From: Gaertneriomyces semiglobifer | Lineage: Eukaryota > Chytridiomycota > Chytridiomycetes > Spizellomycetales > Spizellomycetaceae | DNA length: 64,000 bases | Direction of reading: 5' to 3' | Assembly (NCBI GenBank): GCA_025558075.1 | Contig: JAHLKF010000003.1 | Coordinates: 1,288,642 to 1,352,641, forward strand | Part shown: piece after piece, positions 12,148-23,322 of the stretch | Layout of the letters: the number at the start of each line of letters is the position of its first letter | Position numbering within the stretch: position 1 is the first letter of the stretch | Made by a program: the position numbers and the translations under genes | Notes under the pieces: model-generated | Told to the model about the DNA's origin: nothing | The model's database searches: none | Seen by the model: only the letters and a program-made list of their open reading frames with translations

Positions 12148-12329
12148 CATGCTCAACCAATTGAATGTTTACATCAGCCTTCCAAACTATCTTCATCAGC
12201 ATTTGAAAAAGTCATCGACCGAAGGAGGGGAGTTGGGTCACTGCTGAGCATGCCGTAGATGAGAACTTCCGGTACCGCCAGCTATCGCCTCGGGTTGCGA
12301 GTGCCATTGTCTTATAATAGTATGGCAGT

Positions 12330-13268
12330 CTAAAAGCAATATCTGTATGTAACATATCTAGAAGATCGAGCTTAGCATACGAGTCCACTGAAGGAAACGA
12401 TCATAAATACTCACTTTCCAGCAGTTTCACTAGGCCTGATGATTCGCACAACTTGCCCTCGCTTTAGTCCGTAATATCTTGCAATAGGGTCTGTCGGATG
12501 TATCCGTGGCAGTTGCGATTCCTTCAACCGGCTGGCGTGACGTGTTAGCAAGCAGTATGACATACTTGAGAGATGATGTGCACTTACTATCTCTCCAGTA
12601 ATGTCTTTTTCTCGGCATCTGATAAGACCTCATGCGGTGGTACCAGGGAGTGCTTGGTGATGTTAACAAGTAGCTCTGACTCCTGAAATAGGTCCATTAT
12701 GTATTTAGGAGCCATCTCCTGGATCACTTTGTTCGCTGATGGCGTCATGCTTTTTTGATAGATGATAATGGCACGGAAAATGTTCTGCGATACCATTCGT
12801 TCGGCGATCCTGTCATGAGCTAGAGTTAGAGCTCATTCATGTGCTCTGCAACCGATCAAAACGTACTTTCTGATAGGTTTGATTCCCACAGACTCATCCT
12901 CCGTAAAAAACACCAGCAGAGATTGATCTTTCAGCTCCTCTGTTGCTCCCGCTACCAGGAAAGTCAAGTTTTGCCGGCTAAAGTGATGTTCAGTCTCAAT
13001 CTTTCTTCTTGGGAAGTTCCCAAATTGCAATGCAAAGACACATACTCGACGACGTCCCCTCGTATGTGCGTCGCTTTAAACTCATCTAGGGACAATTCCA
13101 GTTCTCTATCAGACACGGAGTACCCCTGTAAAGCGCAGTGGGTTTAGTACGGCGAGGTCCAGTCTCATCAACATAATGACCAAGATCACCCACCCGGTCC
13201 TTAACAAGCTCGTGCACAGTCTTCCACACCCTCCATAGCCGTGCCGCCTCTCTGTCGATGTCAGACAT
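12330..13268 (-). CDS. RPB5: Rpb5/RPABC1, shared subunit of RNA polymerases I, II and III
   Basis: Several exons on the minus strand. The N-terminal exon encodes [20 protein letters not shown], then a junction gives [20 protein letters not shown] strong GTATGT donor and TTTAG acceptor restore [14 protein letters not shown]. Downstream are [72 protein letters not shown] and [10 protein letters not shown]; the last intron gives [10 protein letters not shown] before the stop. This is the full jaw domain plus the archaeal-RpoH-like C-terminal domain. Rpb5 sits at the downstream DNA clamp of all three polymerases. Divergent from SmG with 203 bp between starts. Confidence 0.94.
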
Positions 13269-13471
13269 GCTGCCTTTTTATCTAGAATCGTTGGGTTTTG
13301 CGTCGTCAGTGAGTAAATCGGCAGTTAATTGTCAAAAATACTCAACCAGTTCGGTGCAGGTTGTTGCTACGGCAACAGGGCAGACAGGATCTGAGCAATG
13401 CAGCTGCAAATTGCGAACGAACCCAACATTGACAATAGCCAGGACAGCTGCAACACAAGCCAACAGTCAAA

Positions 13472-13905
13472 ATGAGTAAGGCACCGACTCCGGAATTGAA
13501 AAAGTATGTGTCTGCTCAACAGCGAAGTCCTCTTTTGTTGTTGGTGTAAACTCGTGCTCATGTACATTTGCCTTCTAGATACATGGACAAACATTTGTTC
13601 ATTCAATTGAACGGCGATCGCAAGGTGACCGGTGTCCTGCGGGGTTAGTTCACATCTTATACACCGAGCATTTTAGTCGAAATTCATGCTGATTGTTTGT
13701 ATCCTCGCAGGGTTTGATCCATTCATGAACTTGGTCCTCGATAATGCTGTGGAAAAAGTGTCTGAGACTGAGGAAAAAGAGATCGGTAGCATAGTGAGTT
13801 GTGCGACTGAATTTGCAAGCCAATATCGCAGGATATTCATGTGTCTCTCCACAGGTCATTCGAGGAAACTCGGTACTGGTAATGGAAGCGCTGGATAAGA
13901 TATGA
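13472..13905 (+). CDS. Small nuclear ribonucleoprotein SmG
   Basis: Four small exons: 13472-13503, 13579-13643, 13711-13793 and 13855-13905, giving a protein of 76 residues. It shows Sm1 ([29 protein letters not shown]) and Sm2 (IGSIVIRGNSVLVMEALD) motifs with the SmG-type start TPELKKYMDK. SmG is one of seven Sm proteins forming the heteroheptameric ring on U1, U2, U4 and U5 snRNAs. Each of the three introns is short with normal GT-AG ends, and each join restores a conserved motif residue. Confidence 0.94.
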
Positions 13906-14025
13906 GATCATTATTGAAAAGAGTATTGTAAAAGTTGAGGTACCGAGTATTCAGCGGATAACTGGCAAATGCTTCTGGGATTTTTTTTTGCGGAATAATA
14001 ACGAGGATGAGAGAAAGACGGAGCA

Positions 14026-14335
14026 TCACCATGGTTGTACATATTGTGTAGATTTGACGAAACATTCCCAGAACGTTAGCCTGGGAGAAATCATATTTAT
14101 GAATTAGATATGACTTTTGTCCCATTCGCACATGAACGGAAGTAGCACCACCATTGCCAAACGGCAGAGGGCTGTGACGATTGCATGAAACCAGTTGGTA
14201 GGTGCGGGATTGCGCTGGGCCAGCCTGGCGATTTCCCGTTCGCATGCACCCGGCTTGCTCATAACGGAAAGCAAGGCAAACGGTAACAACAACAGGGTGC
14301 TGGCGAACAGGGCTAGCCGCCCTTGCCGACCTGCA
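14026..14335 (-). CDS. Possible small membrane protein, incomplete model
   Basis: Directly downstream of the White-collar gene on the same strand, one frame reads RLALFASTLLLLPFALLS, a polar stretch (ACEREIARLAQRN), then ALCRLAMVVLLPF, and a possible 50-nt intron joins it to a short tail ending VQPW before a TGA. Two hydrophobic segments suggest a two-pass membrane protein. I could not find a convincing first exon with an ATG, and I do not recognise the family. It may be real but short, or an accidental frame. Confidence 0.25.
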
Positions 14336-14403
14336 GGTCAAGCGGCTTCTAATCTGGTTCTGCTGTGTAGAGCATGACCTTGCAGTTCACACTGCGTTAG
14401 CTT

Positions 14404-16557
14404 TTACTCTCGTCGTCTCTGCAGATTATATTGAATGAGGCACCGCAAAAGTTAAAGAAAACAAAAATGGTAACTTACCGCTTTCTTTTTGTTCGGCACA
14501 ATGAATGTGTCCAATTCAGCTTGTATTCGCTTGTTGTGTATTCGTAACTGATTCAGTTCGTAATGCAAACTGGTTGCTCTCGCCTCGTGTGTGACATCGA
14601 ATATGTTTCCGTATTCGTAGAGGTCTTCATATTCTGCCAGCGTTTTGAGGTCGAGCGGATCTACTGCTCCTTCCCGTACGAGCTTTATTTGACAATACAC
14701 CGCCCGGGCAGGCGAGCATGCATCCGGATAAAACCGAAGTACCACCGGCGCAATCGCACGCTTGATGATGATCCGAGAGCGGTTATTTACAACCGTATTG
14801 CGACTCGACGCTTCAGCCAACGCGTCCCGGAATGACTCTTGATCATCGTCATGTAGTAATTCCACAAAAGGTTTTGCCACAACATCCTCTGGCGCTTGCC
14901 CAATGATTGCATTGGAATTTGAACACAAATATAAGGCTAGCCCTTGTGGTGAAAGCTTGGCCCATGTTTCGGTATTGTCCGTATCCGGCAATAATATGTC
15001 GCGCACGAAGATGGAGCAAATTTGTCGCTCACGTCCGGACATTATGACGCATTTGGTCCGCTTTTTGCTATCGCCTTCATATACCTATCAAACCGTGGCA
15101 GAATAAGAGGTTGACCTAGCTTCAATAGGAAGACCTAACACTTACATGTCCGCTCACTTCCATATACACATATCCAGAATGCTTCCGGCGGAATCGGCAC
15201 ATGATATTGATGGCGTCCCCCAGTTGCGTTGTCCGTAGTTCTCGCATAACAGAAACCGCGTCGGCGGGATGTATGAACTCATTGATGCTGTGTCCCATCA
15301 GTTCCTCGGCGTTATACTCTAATATCCGTTTGGCAGATCCGGGGGCAGCGTAAAGGAACAAACCGCGGAGGGACAAGATATGAACAAAGTCACCAAAATC
15401 GTCAATCAAATCCTCTAGCGGGGCAGGGAAAGGTGGATGCGCATCAGTCGGCGAATGAGCTGGTGCTAAAAGATCGTACGTCTCTTCTTGGAATATGGTG
15501 GCATTGGACGACGGGGCTGCATCATGACAAAGATGAGCAATTAAGACGCCTCGGCATGGCTAATGAATCACAACTTACTATCAGATCGGGTACTGGGGAC
15601 AATTTGATAGTTCACCGCTGCATATGTGTTATCCTTCATTCGTTCCAACATGGCCTGCGGCTGGTCCACTAAGTCAATTTGGAATCCAACAAAGAAAGAC
15701 ACCTCCCCAGGTCGATAGTATTCCACTGGCACAATGGTTACCAGGTTAATGAAGGGTTCGCCGGTCTTCTTGTAGTTGATTACTGTGAATTGACATTCTT
15801 CGCAAAGGTCCACCTTCTTTTTCATTTGGAATACAAGAGAGTTGTCGGTGTACTTGCGATTGGAGCCCTTCTCGACCTTTCCGTCGGGTGCTGCGGGCAA
15901 AGGTCAAAACCACTGTACGCTTACGCGAGATGGAGTGATAGGACATACCCTGCAAGAATCGGCAGTTCTTGCCAACAACTTCTTTATTATCGTATCCAGT
16001 TAGCCTAAAGGCGAAAGTTTCGCCATCAGAAAATGGCTTTAGAGTGTCATGCATGCGTCTTACTTACTTGGAGAATGTCTCACTGGCGTAGACGATAGGA
16101 TGTTCCGGTTTACTAGCGTCAGTCACCAGGAACGAGCAGCTCATGTCGACGGGACCGAGGTTGATTTTTGGATTAGGTCGATGAACTACTCTCGATAGTA
16201 TGCCCAGCAGGTCGAATCCTTGCCATTTAGAGAAAGAGTGAGCACCGGCTATTTCACTCTTTCCAAACAACATGCGCTTACCAGTAACTGAATATATTCC
16301 GCTGAGACCAATTGAAGGAGGTTTTACCGGCTGCAAAGGTGGGGTGCCTGGCGTATGGTCAATCTCTGGGCGACATAACGGATGCCGTTGCGGTGAGGCT
16401 CACCTTCAAGGCTTAAACGTTGCAAACTCAGACTTGGGTGTTTTAGTTCTGGCATGTCGCCACTACCTGCGCTGCCTACGCTACTGACGCTCGGTGCTCC
16501 GACAGGAACATACTGTGCCCGTTCTAGCTTCTCCATCGTAGTCCGACGATGAACCAT
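14404..16557 (-). CDS. White-collar-1-like LOV/PAS blue-light photoreceptor without zinc finger
   Basis: Multi-exon. A LOV domain is complete: SGIYSVTGFDLLGILSRV, SCSFLVTDASKP, PIVYASETFSKLTGYD, the flavin-Cys motif GKNCRFLQ, an insertion loop, FQMKK, FINLVTIVPVEY and FFVGFQIDLV. Two further PAS domains follow (start IDDFGDFVHILSLRG; then WAKLSPQGLALYLCSNSNAIIGQ). A last intron joins IVPNKKKA to RRRE and a stop, so the protein ends with a basic cluster and has no GATA-type zinc finger, unlike ascomycete WC-1. White-collar-1 forms a complex with WC-2 (itself a GATA factor) and drives light-induced transcription. The N-terminal exon start is uncertain; an alternative donor exists near 16505 and an open frame reaches 16787, but CstF-64 begins at 16694 on the other strand. 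Confidence 0.88.
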
Positions 16558-16693
16558 TTGTCAAGCTGAAAGACAAAAATACCGCCAGCCTTAAAGACTC
16601 GCTCGCGTGTTTCCACCAACTTTTTGTTGATGCTGAATTTGGGAACGATCGACAAAGGGCGGGCAGAATCGTCAGACAATTGCGTTATTACCA
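16558..16693. promoter_or_regulatory. Short bidirectional promoter, White-collar-like / CstF-64
   Basis: The divergent start codons as modelled are 136 bp apart. No clear TATA box is seen. The true distance depends on the unresolved White-collar first exon. Confidence 0.35.
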
Positions 16694-17758
16694 ATGGCAG
16701 GAACTTCTCGAGTTGTTTTCGGTAGGTGCAACACAGTCTTACCAACGATGACAGCTTCATAACTAGTGCGCTTATAGTGGGGAACATCCCTTGTGAGTAC
16801 GACTGTGCAAATGCACCGGCCCGGAATCTGCATTGCTCACATAATTGGCGTTAGACGACCTCACCGAACCTCAACTTGTGGATATTTTTCAGGAGGTTGG
16901 GCCAGTCATATCATTCCGTCTTGTCTTTGACCGTGAAACGGGAAAGCCGCGAGGGTATGGATTCTGCACATATCCAGGTTCGTTTGCCAAACCCACTACG
17001 AAGCTTGGGCACAAGTCTGATGAATGACAATAACCTGAATTGTTAGATCCGGAGACAGCAGCGAGTGCAGTACGAAATCTCAATGGATATGATGTTGGGG
17101 GGCGACAATTACGGATAGCATTTGCGGAGAGTGACAAGGAGGACAGTGGATCAAGAGACAACCGAAACGACGTAAGTGGATCTTCAACTGATTGTGTTGA
17201 GAGCATAATGACGAATTGAATTGACCCGTTGACGACGTTAGCAACGGCAAGCACAACCAGCACAATCGGTAGTGCCTCCTATGCCGAACATTGGTGGCAT
17301 GCCCTCACTCATGCAACAGCCCATACAATCAATGCCCTTGCACGCCTCTATCATTCCTCAGATACCAGGCATGCCGATAGCACCAATGCAAGCAATGCCA
17401 ACAGCTATCGCACAACAACCAATTGCATCATTACAGCCCATGCAAGCCCCATTGCAACCAATGGCAGTGCCGAATGCAGAGCCATCGACTGAAGCCGTGA
17501 GAAAGGCAATAGCTGCTTTTCCTCCGGATCAGTTAATTGAGGTGCTTTCTCAGTTGAGGGTATGTTGGTCATTGTTGAGAAGCGACAGCCGTGTTTCTGA
17601 TACCTCTGCTATAGATGCATGTCCAAACGAATGTGGATCAAGTGCGAACTCTGTTAAACCAAAACCCGCAGCTGGGATATGCCTTGTTCCAAGCACTCAT
17701 GACAATGAACGTAGGAGATCCCACTCTGCTTAAAGGCGCTTTCGATACCGCAACATGA
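16694..17758 (+). CDS. CstF-64/Rna15-like cleavage stimulation factor subunit 2
   Basis: Exons 16694-16721, 16778-16792, 16855-16977, 17047-17171, 17242-17559 and 17615-17758. The first three join to give the RRM start VVFVGNIPYDLTEPQL; exon 2 is only 15 nt. The RRM continues with [23 protein letters not shown] and QLRIAFAE. A Met/Pro/Gln-rich linker follows, then the CSTF hinge: [14 protein letters not shown] and [20 protein letters not shown], where CstF-77 and symplekin bind. CstF-64 recognises GU-rich elements downstream of poly(A) sites. The protein stops shortly after the hinge and lacks the C-terminal three-helix CSTF_C domain that binds Pcf11, unless a further exon was missed. Confidence 0.9.
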
Positions 17759-18282
17759 TAAATCTTGTACATCTACCTTCATGGTGCACATTATATTGTC
17801 GGCATCTTGGATTTTGCTAGTTCCGCTTATAAATCGACCCTACTTTTCGTTTCTTCGCTTGCATCGGCGTTTGATTTGGTATTATGTAGGCAGCTCACGC
17901 ACTTGACGTAACCATTCCGACGATTACCATAGCACCCGCAAGACTCCATGTACCTCATGGGCTCAGTTGATCAGCAGTTGCGGCGCATTCCGTACACCTT
18001 CGCAGTTTGCCATCAGCTTCATCGTTGGGGCAGGGGGCGTGCACACTCAATTACTGCCGATAGCTCCTCCAATCGGGACTTCACCACACGATGCTACCTC
18101 TGGGTGTGATTACGCCGCAGGAAGCACTATAACCAAGTGTTTTCTTCTCCGCTCTAGAGAGCATACCGGTGAAACGTAAGAGAGTGAAAGGCAATGAGCA
18201 TGTGAGATCCTACGCAGAGAATGGCTCTGCCCGCACAGGTCCGAGCACGGCGTAGGCCGGCACACGGTGTTCCATCAAAGCA
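17759..18282. other. Intergenic between convergent genes
   Basis: No gene recognised. It is the 3' flank of CstF-64 and of the METTL23-like gene. Only short unconserved frames. Confidence 0.5.
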
Positions 18283-19293
18283 TCACGCCTTTTCAATGAT
18301 CAGCAACACGACACTTCCAACTTCTCTGGGAATACGACTGTTTCCACTCTTAACCACCTCCGGTACGTCCGCATGTCCGTTCTGGCTTGGAGGCAAAATG
18401 GTCCATCCATCTCCCCATCCTCCAAAATCCTTCTTACTCACTATGCGCGCCTTAAGTCCCCATATGTCCACCAGGTGCTGTATGGTGTGGTGGGATGATC
18501 GCATTTGATAGGTCGTGATGAATTGTCTTCCATTCGGTGGTGGCATGCCCGACGAGCCCGGGTCATAATGAAGAAAGTAGGCGATGGTGGCCATTATATC
18601 TGGATACTCGGCCGAAGAGTAAAAAATGTCTGATGCAATTATCAAGTCATATGCGTACAAGTTGTCCAAAATGATCTTTGATAGTCGATCGGACGTAAGG
18701 AACGGTGGAATCACTCCCCAAATACATCGGCGAATGCTCACTGGGTAAGGTCGCATTACCACGGTATCAATGAGGTCAGGAACGCATTCGCTTGAATCAT
18801 CGACTACATCCTCCATTTCGGCGACTAGGCCATTGCCAATTACATTTTGGCGGACGTCCTCCAATACCATTTCCAAGTCACAGCATCTGACCTTTGCTCC
18901 AAGTTTAGCGGCTAGGATTCCAGGAAGGGCTAGTCCACAGCCTAATTCCAGCACTTTCCTGCCTGCAAGTAGGTGCCGGTGATGGGATAGGTAGGACGAC
19001 AACACAAAGGAAGATGGCCATAGGTGATGTGCGTGATGAGCAGTAGGCGGTAAAGTGAGACTGACAATCAACGTATCGGACGGAGTAGGCACAGTTGACA
19101 GTAAAGGCGGCGGAAAAAACGCTACCGTCACGGTTGATGCCGGAGGCACTGTTGATGCGGAAGGTTGCGCTAGCACCGGCTGTGAGCTGTGCTGAGAAGG
19201 TAGGAGACTTTGATGCGTGCTTTGCTGTTGTGCTGCTTCCTCATTTGAGTCACTCTCCGCATCTGAGGAGTACGGAACCAGCGACATGGTCAA
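18283..19293 (-). CDS. METTL23-like Class I methyltransferase
   Basis: Single open frame of 336 residues with no required intron. The fold of the METTL21/METTL23 (methyltransferase_16) group is clear: HHLWPSSFVLSSYL, motif I ELGCGLALPGILAAKLGA (SAM binding), CCDLEMVLED (acidic loop after strand 2), DLIIASDIFYSS (post-I D/S-D motif) and ITTYQMRSS, the last specific to METTL23. Human METTL23 methylates histone H3 Arg17; fungal function is not known. An N-terminal Gln/Ser/Pro-rich region of about 100 residues looks disordered. A stretch around residues 185-215 has no counterpart I recognise and could be a retained in-frame intron. Confidence 0.8.
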   Translation of the reverse strand: MTMSLVPYSSDAESDSNEEAAQQQSTHQSLLPSQHSSQPVLAQPSASTVPPASTVTVAFFPPPLLSTVPTPSDTLIVSLTLPPTAHHAHHLWPSSFVLSSYLSHHRHLLAGRKVLELGCGLALPGILAAKLGAKVRCCDLEMVLEDVRQNVIGNGLVAEMEDVVDDSSECVPDLIDTVVMRPYPVSIRRCIWGVIPPFLTSDRLSKIILDNLYAYDLIIASDIFYSSAEYPDIMATIAYFLHYDPGSSGMPPPNGRQFITTYQMRSSHHTIQHLVDIWGLKARIVSKKDFGGWGDGWTILPPSQNGHADVPEVVKSGNSRIPREVGSVVLLIIEKA

Positions 19294-19641
19294 GCTATAT
19301 GGACGGAGTAGGCATGCGAGAAATCGTGATTTTGAGAGCGCCTGCGTGTACTAGCGGTGAGTGCACTGCCAGAGCTCCTCCTGCACCCAGTTCACGGCGA
19401 TGATGTCCTGCATGCTGTACATGTACAGTGCATTCGATAAATGTCCTCTCTTCGGACAAGGTGAGGGCGGTGCGAGACCGACGTTCTTGAACGCGCCCAA
19501 ACCCTCCGCACGCGGTCATCCAACAACCCGCCTTCAAACGATTCTCCAAGCGCATGGATCATCATACTTCGAATAATTTATTGTGTGGTAGCAGATATTC
19601 GCATTAGTAGGCTCTACCTACCAACTACAGATTCTATAGAT
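19294..19641. other. Intergenic
   Basis: The 5' flank of the METTL23-like gene and the 3' flank of the uL4m gene. No gene seen. Confidence 0.45.
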
Positions 19642-20829
19642 TTAATCAACGTGATACATCTCTTCCAACACCTCCACCGCCGCTTTATCCAGTACCAAGT
19701 ATTGATTCTGCAATATTGGTCTCACTGCTATCTGTCGCGCGCTCATTACCAAAAGCGGCCTCTCTTTGAGCTGTCCAATCTCAGGATTTGCCTGTCTCCG
19801 GGTGAAGTGTTCAGCAGCCCTGATTAACTCAACCTCTGGCTCCTCATTCCCATACACAAAAAACACCTTCTTTCCCTCCAGGGACAATGCAACCAATCGG
19901 TCGTACATGTCTTGTTTAAATGATCCTTGTGCAGAGTTCAGATGCAGACTATCTACAACCTGGAGCTGGTCTTGCGCGAATTTGACAGATAGGGCGGAAC
20001 GAATGGCAGCATTGTACACTTTGCGGGGAATGTCCAGAGATTTGTCATGCGGTCTGGGGCCATGGGGCTTGAATCCTGCATGTCATCATCAGAATGGGCT
20101 CTACAAATCCTATAGCCACAGACCAGTAGCAACTTTGCACATACCTCCCACAAATTGTGGTGCTCGTAGTGTACCCTGACGTGCTTTACCGCGGCCCTTC
20201 TGTGGGAATGGTTTTCGCGTGGAGCCTCGGACTTGACCCAGAGCTTTCGAGCTTTCTGTTCCTTGAGCCATCCAACTCTCTTCATATCGCAAGGCTTGGT
20301 ACAAAAGATCCGATCGCGGGGTTGTACCAAATACTGTCCGGTCGAGATGTATGAGACCGACAGGTTCGCCTGACTGGAATGAATGTAGGAATGATTGTAC
20401 AGTTGGAGATTTCCATGCGTAATCTGGAAGGAATAAAGTGATCAGTAAGGATAACGAATCCATCATCCACATGCAAATATAGAGCCTCTAAGTCAGTCCA
20501 TAGTCCGCACCAGCCGTACATATTCGACCGCTCCCTACAAATCTACGCTGATGCGAGCACAGACGTGCTGACTACAACTTACTTTGCGGGTTCTCGAACC
20601 GCGGCAATTCCTCAAATGCAAACTGCTCCTTTCCTTTGACGATATTCGTTAACGGGTGTACCACAGGTAACGGGGTGCTAGTAGCGACAACGTCGGCACC
20701 GGCCTCACTCGAGAATGTTCGTACGAATTGAGAGGCGGCGGTTGTAGTGGTGGTGCGGCGGACAAGCGGAACACAAGCACAAGCTTGTCTGGAGCAGGAG
20801 GCCAACCCCCGTAGCGATGTCGATGCCAT
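19642..20829 (-). CDS. Mitochondrial ribosomal protein uL4m (Yml6/MRPL4)
   Basis: At least three exons. The N-terminus (start at 20829) is rich in Arg, Ser and Ala with almost no acids (ASTSLRGLASCSRQ and a later VRRTTTTTAASQFVRTF), a mitochondrial presequence. The uL4 signature follows: PTVQSFLHSFQSGEPVGLIHLD, VFGTTPRSDLLYQALRYEE, then the conserved loop GSTRKPFPQKGRGKARQGTLR, a join to GGFKPHGPRPHDKS, and the core NAAIRSALSVKFAQDQL. uL4 lines the peptide exit tunnel with its extended loop. An upstream ATG at 20928 would prepend 33 residues without targeting character, so I prefer 20829. Confidence 0.9.
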
Positions 20830-21048
20830 TGTTTCGCTGGGATATCCTCTCTCCCGTTGTTGATATGCTCGTAGTAAATCGTCGTGCTGAAGCCCAGATT
20901 TCCCAGTTTCCGCTGCCATGGTGGTCACATGACTGCAACGCGCGGCACAGTTTTATAACACCGTGGCACAGTTTTCGTAACATGTTCAAAGCGAGCGCGC
21001 AACCAAAACGCTCGCTGTTGTCTCTGTTTCTCGCCAAAGGAATCAAGG

Positions 21049-22867
21049 ATGGACTCGGCGTTGACGACGGAAGCGACAATGGCCTCGCCTCCCCAGGAAA
21101 AGAGGTCGTTTCCGGCTGCATTTCCTGACGTAGATGATGAACCAGATCGAAAAAGGCCGCGGATTGGACACGGCATGCTGGAGCTTGAGGATGATCTTGA
21201 TCAGCATACCCCAGATGGCGACGGCCTGAAGGATATGATCTCTGCCTCACCTTCAAGACCATCTACGCCAGCATTACATGGTGGGCCTTCCATCCCGTTT
21301 GCCCACTTGAAAATCCCTGCTGTACTAGAACTTCCGTTTGACTATGAGGTCCTCCCCAGCCTATTAGACTTGTCACGGCCGTTAGATTCTGCAGATAGTG
21401 ATCAGTTGCTTAAGGTTGCCTCGTATTTTTCGCAGCCAAGGAGTGTGCGACCCATTCCTACGTTACTACCAGCGGAACTTTCGCTCCCCAACCGGCCGTC
21501 GAAACCGCTGAAGCACAAGGTGCATTTTCACAGAAAATATTCCCGTCCTCCTTCCCACGTATGTTATTCGCACCTACCAAGTGGTTTTAAGTTACCACAT
21601 CGAAACGCACAACATCATGAATCAGCGATCATTCTTGCGAATACTCCGGTGGATGGTTCATTGACGTTGACGGGATACGCGGACTCCCCTGACCAGTCAT
21701 CACTGGCGAAGTGCAGCAGGATAGCACAGGTGCTCAGTAGAAGAGTTATACCAAATAACGTAAAACCGAACAAGGCGAAAACACAGGAAGATTTGATCCT
21801 CGCAGATGAGAGAGGCTGCGTTAAAGTCATTAGCGGACGCATTACGGCTGCGGTCGAGGAACTGGGAGAAATGACAACTTGCATTGATGTTGGAACAGAT
21901 TTTTGTAAGTTACGCAATAGCACCAGTCCATGTGTTTCCACCACCTCCTGAGGCCTTGCTCAATAGCAGGAAAGACGTATATTATTGCTGGCACTGCTGA
22001 GGGCACCATATCTGCCTTCAATATGACTGACACTCTCTGGAGGACACGGGTGGACTCAATTCCGTTATCCCAGCCGCCCTTGCGAGTGAGTCCAACGTGC
22101 TACATACTGACCGGAATTGCCGCCAACGACTGATTTCATAGCATCCAGCATCCGGGCGAGAGATAAGACACTTATTATCAGCCCATATTTCAGATCCACA
22201 TGGGGACGTCTATAACGTTGTTTTGGCTTGCGACGAGAATCCGTTGATTCACGTTTTGAGCGAAGGCCGGGAAATCTTACAAGTAGTGGTACCTGCCAAG
22301 GTACTTGCGGTATGTGGCTTGCTGCGTTCAACTGCGCTAGAATTCATCCTGAGCGCTGAAATGGTACGCAAAGATGTGCACTGGCCACTTCATCAACCCA
22401 CGGGTCCTCCAGAATGACTCGCAGGGCGATCCGCCCTCGCATCGACACGGTGAGCAAGTTCTCATATCGACTGAGAGTGGTTTGTATGTTTTATACGACT
22501 GGTTCAAGGTAGGCTTGGGAATCTGTCATTAGTCTGCCTCGTTATCTGGGAATTGACGATCTGACTTCCTAAGATTGCCTCCTATGCTTCTCCGATATCA
22601 TCCCCTGTTTATCTAAAAGCATTTTCGTTTTCCTCAACCGGAACGACCACATCGCATGTTCTCACATACACTCCTACGTCACTGTGTCTTGATATTTACA
22701 AGAATGGCAACGTCGTCCATTCGATTCCGATGGAAAGCACGCTGATCGCACTTGATTTGCGAGTGGGCACAGCCGATCTCATCGATGTGGTTGTCAGTTT
22801 GTCTGATGGAAATGTTTGGTGGTGGCGGATAGAGGAAGGGGTGGAGGAGGGCGAAATTTTGGAGTAA
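21049..22867 (+). CDS. Unrecognised protein, possible beta-propeller
   Basis: Several exons. The first (21049 to about 21907) encodes a hydrophilic N-terminus with a basic cluster DRKRPRIG resembling a nuclear localisation signal. A join at the CAATAG acceptor gives DFSGKTYIIAGTAEGTISAF, then DTLWRTRVDSIP. Later exons carry EQVLISTESGLYVLYDWFK and VVSLSDGNVWWWRIEE, ending at a TAA at 22865-22867. Repeated patterns of the form hydrophobic-G-x-x-x-G-x-(I/L/V)-x-(A/V)-(F/L/Y) are typical of WD40-like or FG-GAP blades, so a propeller fold is likely, but I do not recognise the family. The gene is divergent from uL4m with 219 bp between starts. Internal exon borders between 22120 and 22510 are approximate. 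Confidence 0.55.
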
Positions 22868-23322
22868 TATTCTGTTCCTCCTGGTTCGTCGGGGCCGTCC
22901 CAAGTTGGCAGCACGCAAGAAGAATCATACAAGCGGCATACCCATGCACTAAACGAAAAGCCACCCCGTGCAAGTGCATCATCATGGTGGGGTTCTCCGA
23001 CACCTCAGGCTGCTCGTCGTATGGATACCTCCACCTTGCCATGACGGTGGCAGCAGTAGAGTGCAGCGGCCGAGGTTAAACTTGTCCAACCCGGTTTTTG
23101 CTGGAGCACTGAATGTCGCGAGATTATATTATGCCTAAATTATATACAACGTGTACTACCCATAAAGTTTGGTACCAACTGTTCCAACCCTCAATCAAAC
23201 ATAAATAAGAACAGAATAAATATATCACGCCAAAACACTTTGACCATTTCCTTTTACGCCTTCCTTCCGCATGGTGAACTTCACGCCGTGCCATTATTGT
23301 GTATACGCTGTAAAAACCAGCT
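22868..23322. other. Intergenic between convergent genes
   Basis: No gene recognised in 455 bases. AT-rich in its right half (23120-23250), where two converging transcripts probably end. Confidence 0.45.

Noticed and set aside
14104..14292. Zinc-finger exon for the White-collar protein in the downstream frames
   Set aside because: The frames downstream of 14404 lack paired Cys residues and are hydrophobic.
20829..20928. Upstream start for mitochondrial uL4
   Set aside because: The additional 33 residues include acids and lack targeting character; the internal Met gives a proper presequence.
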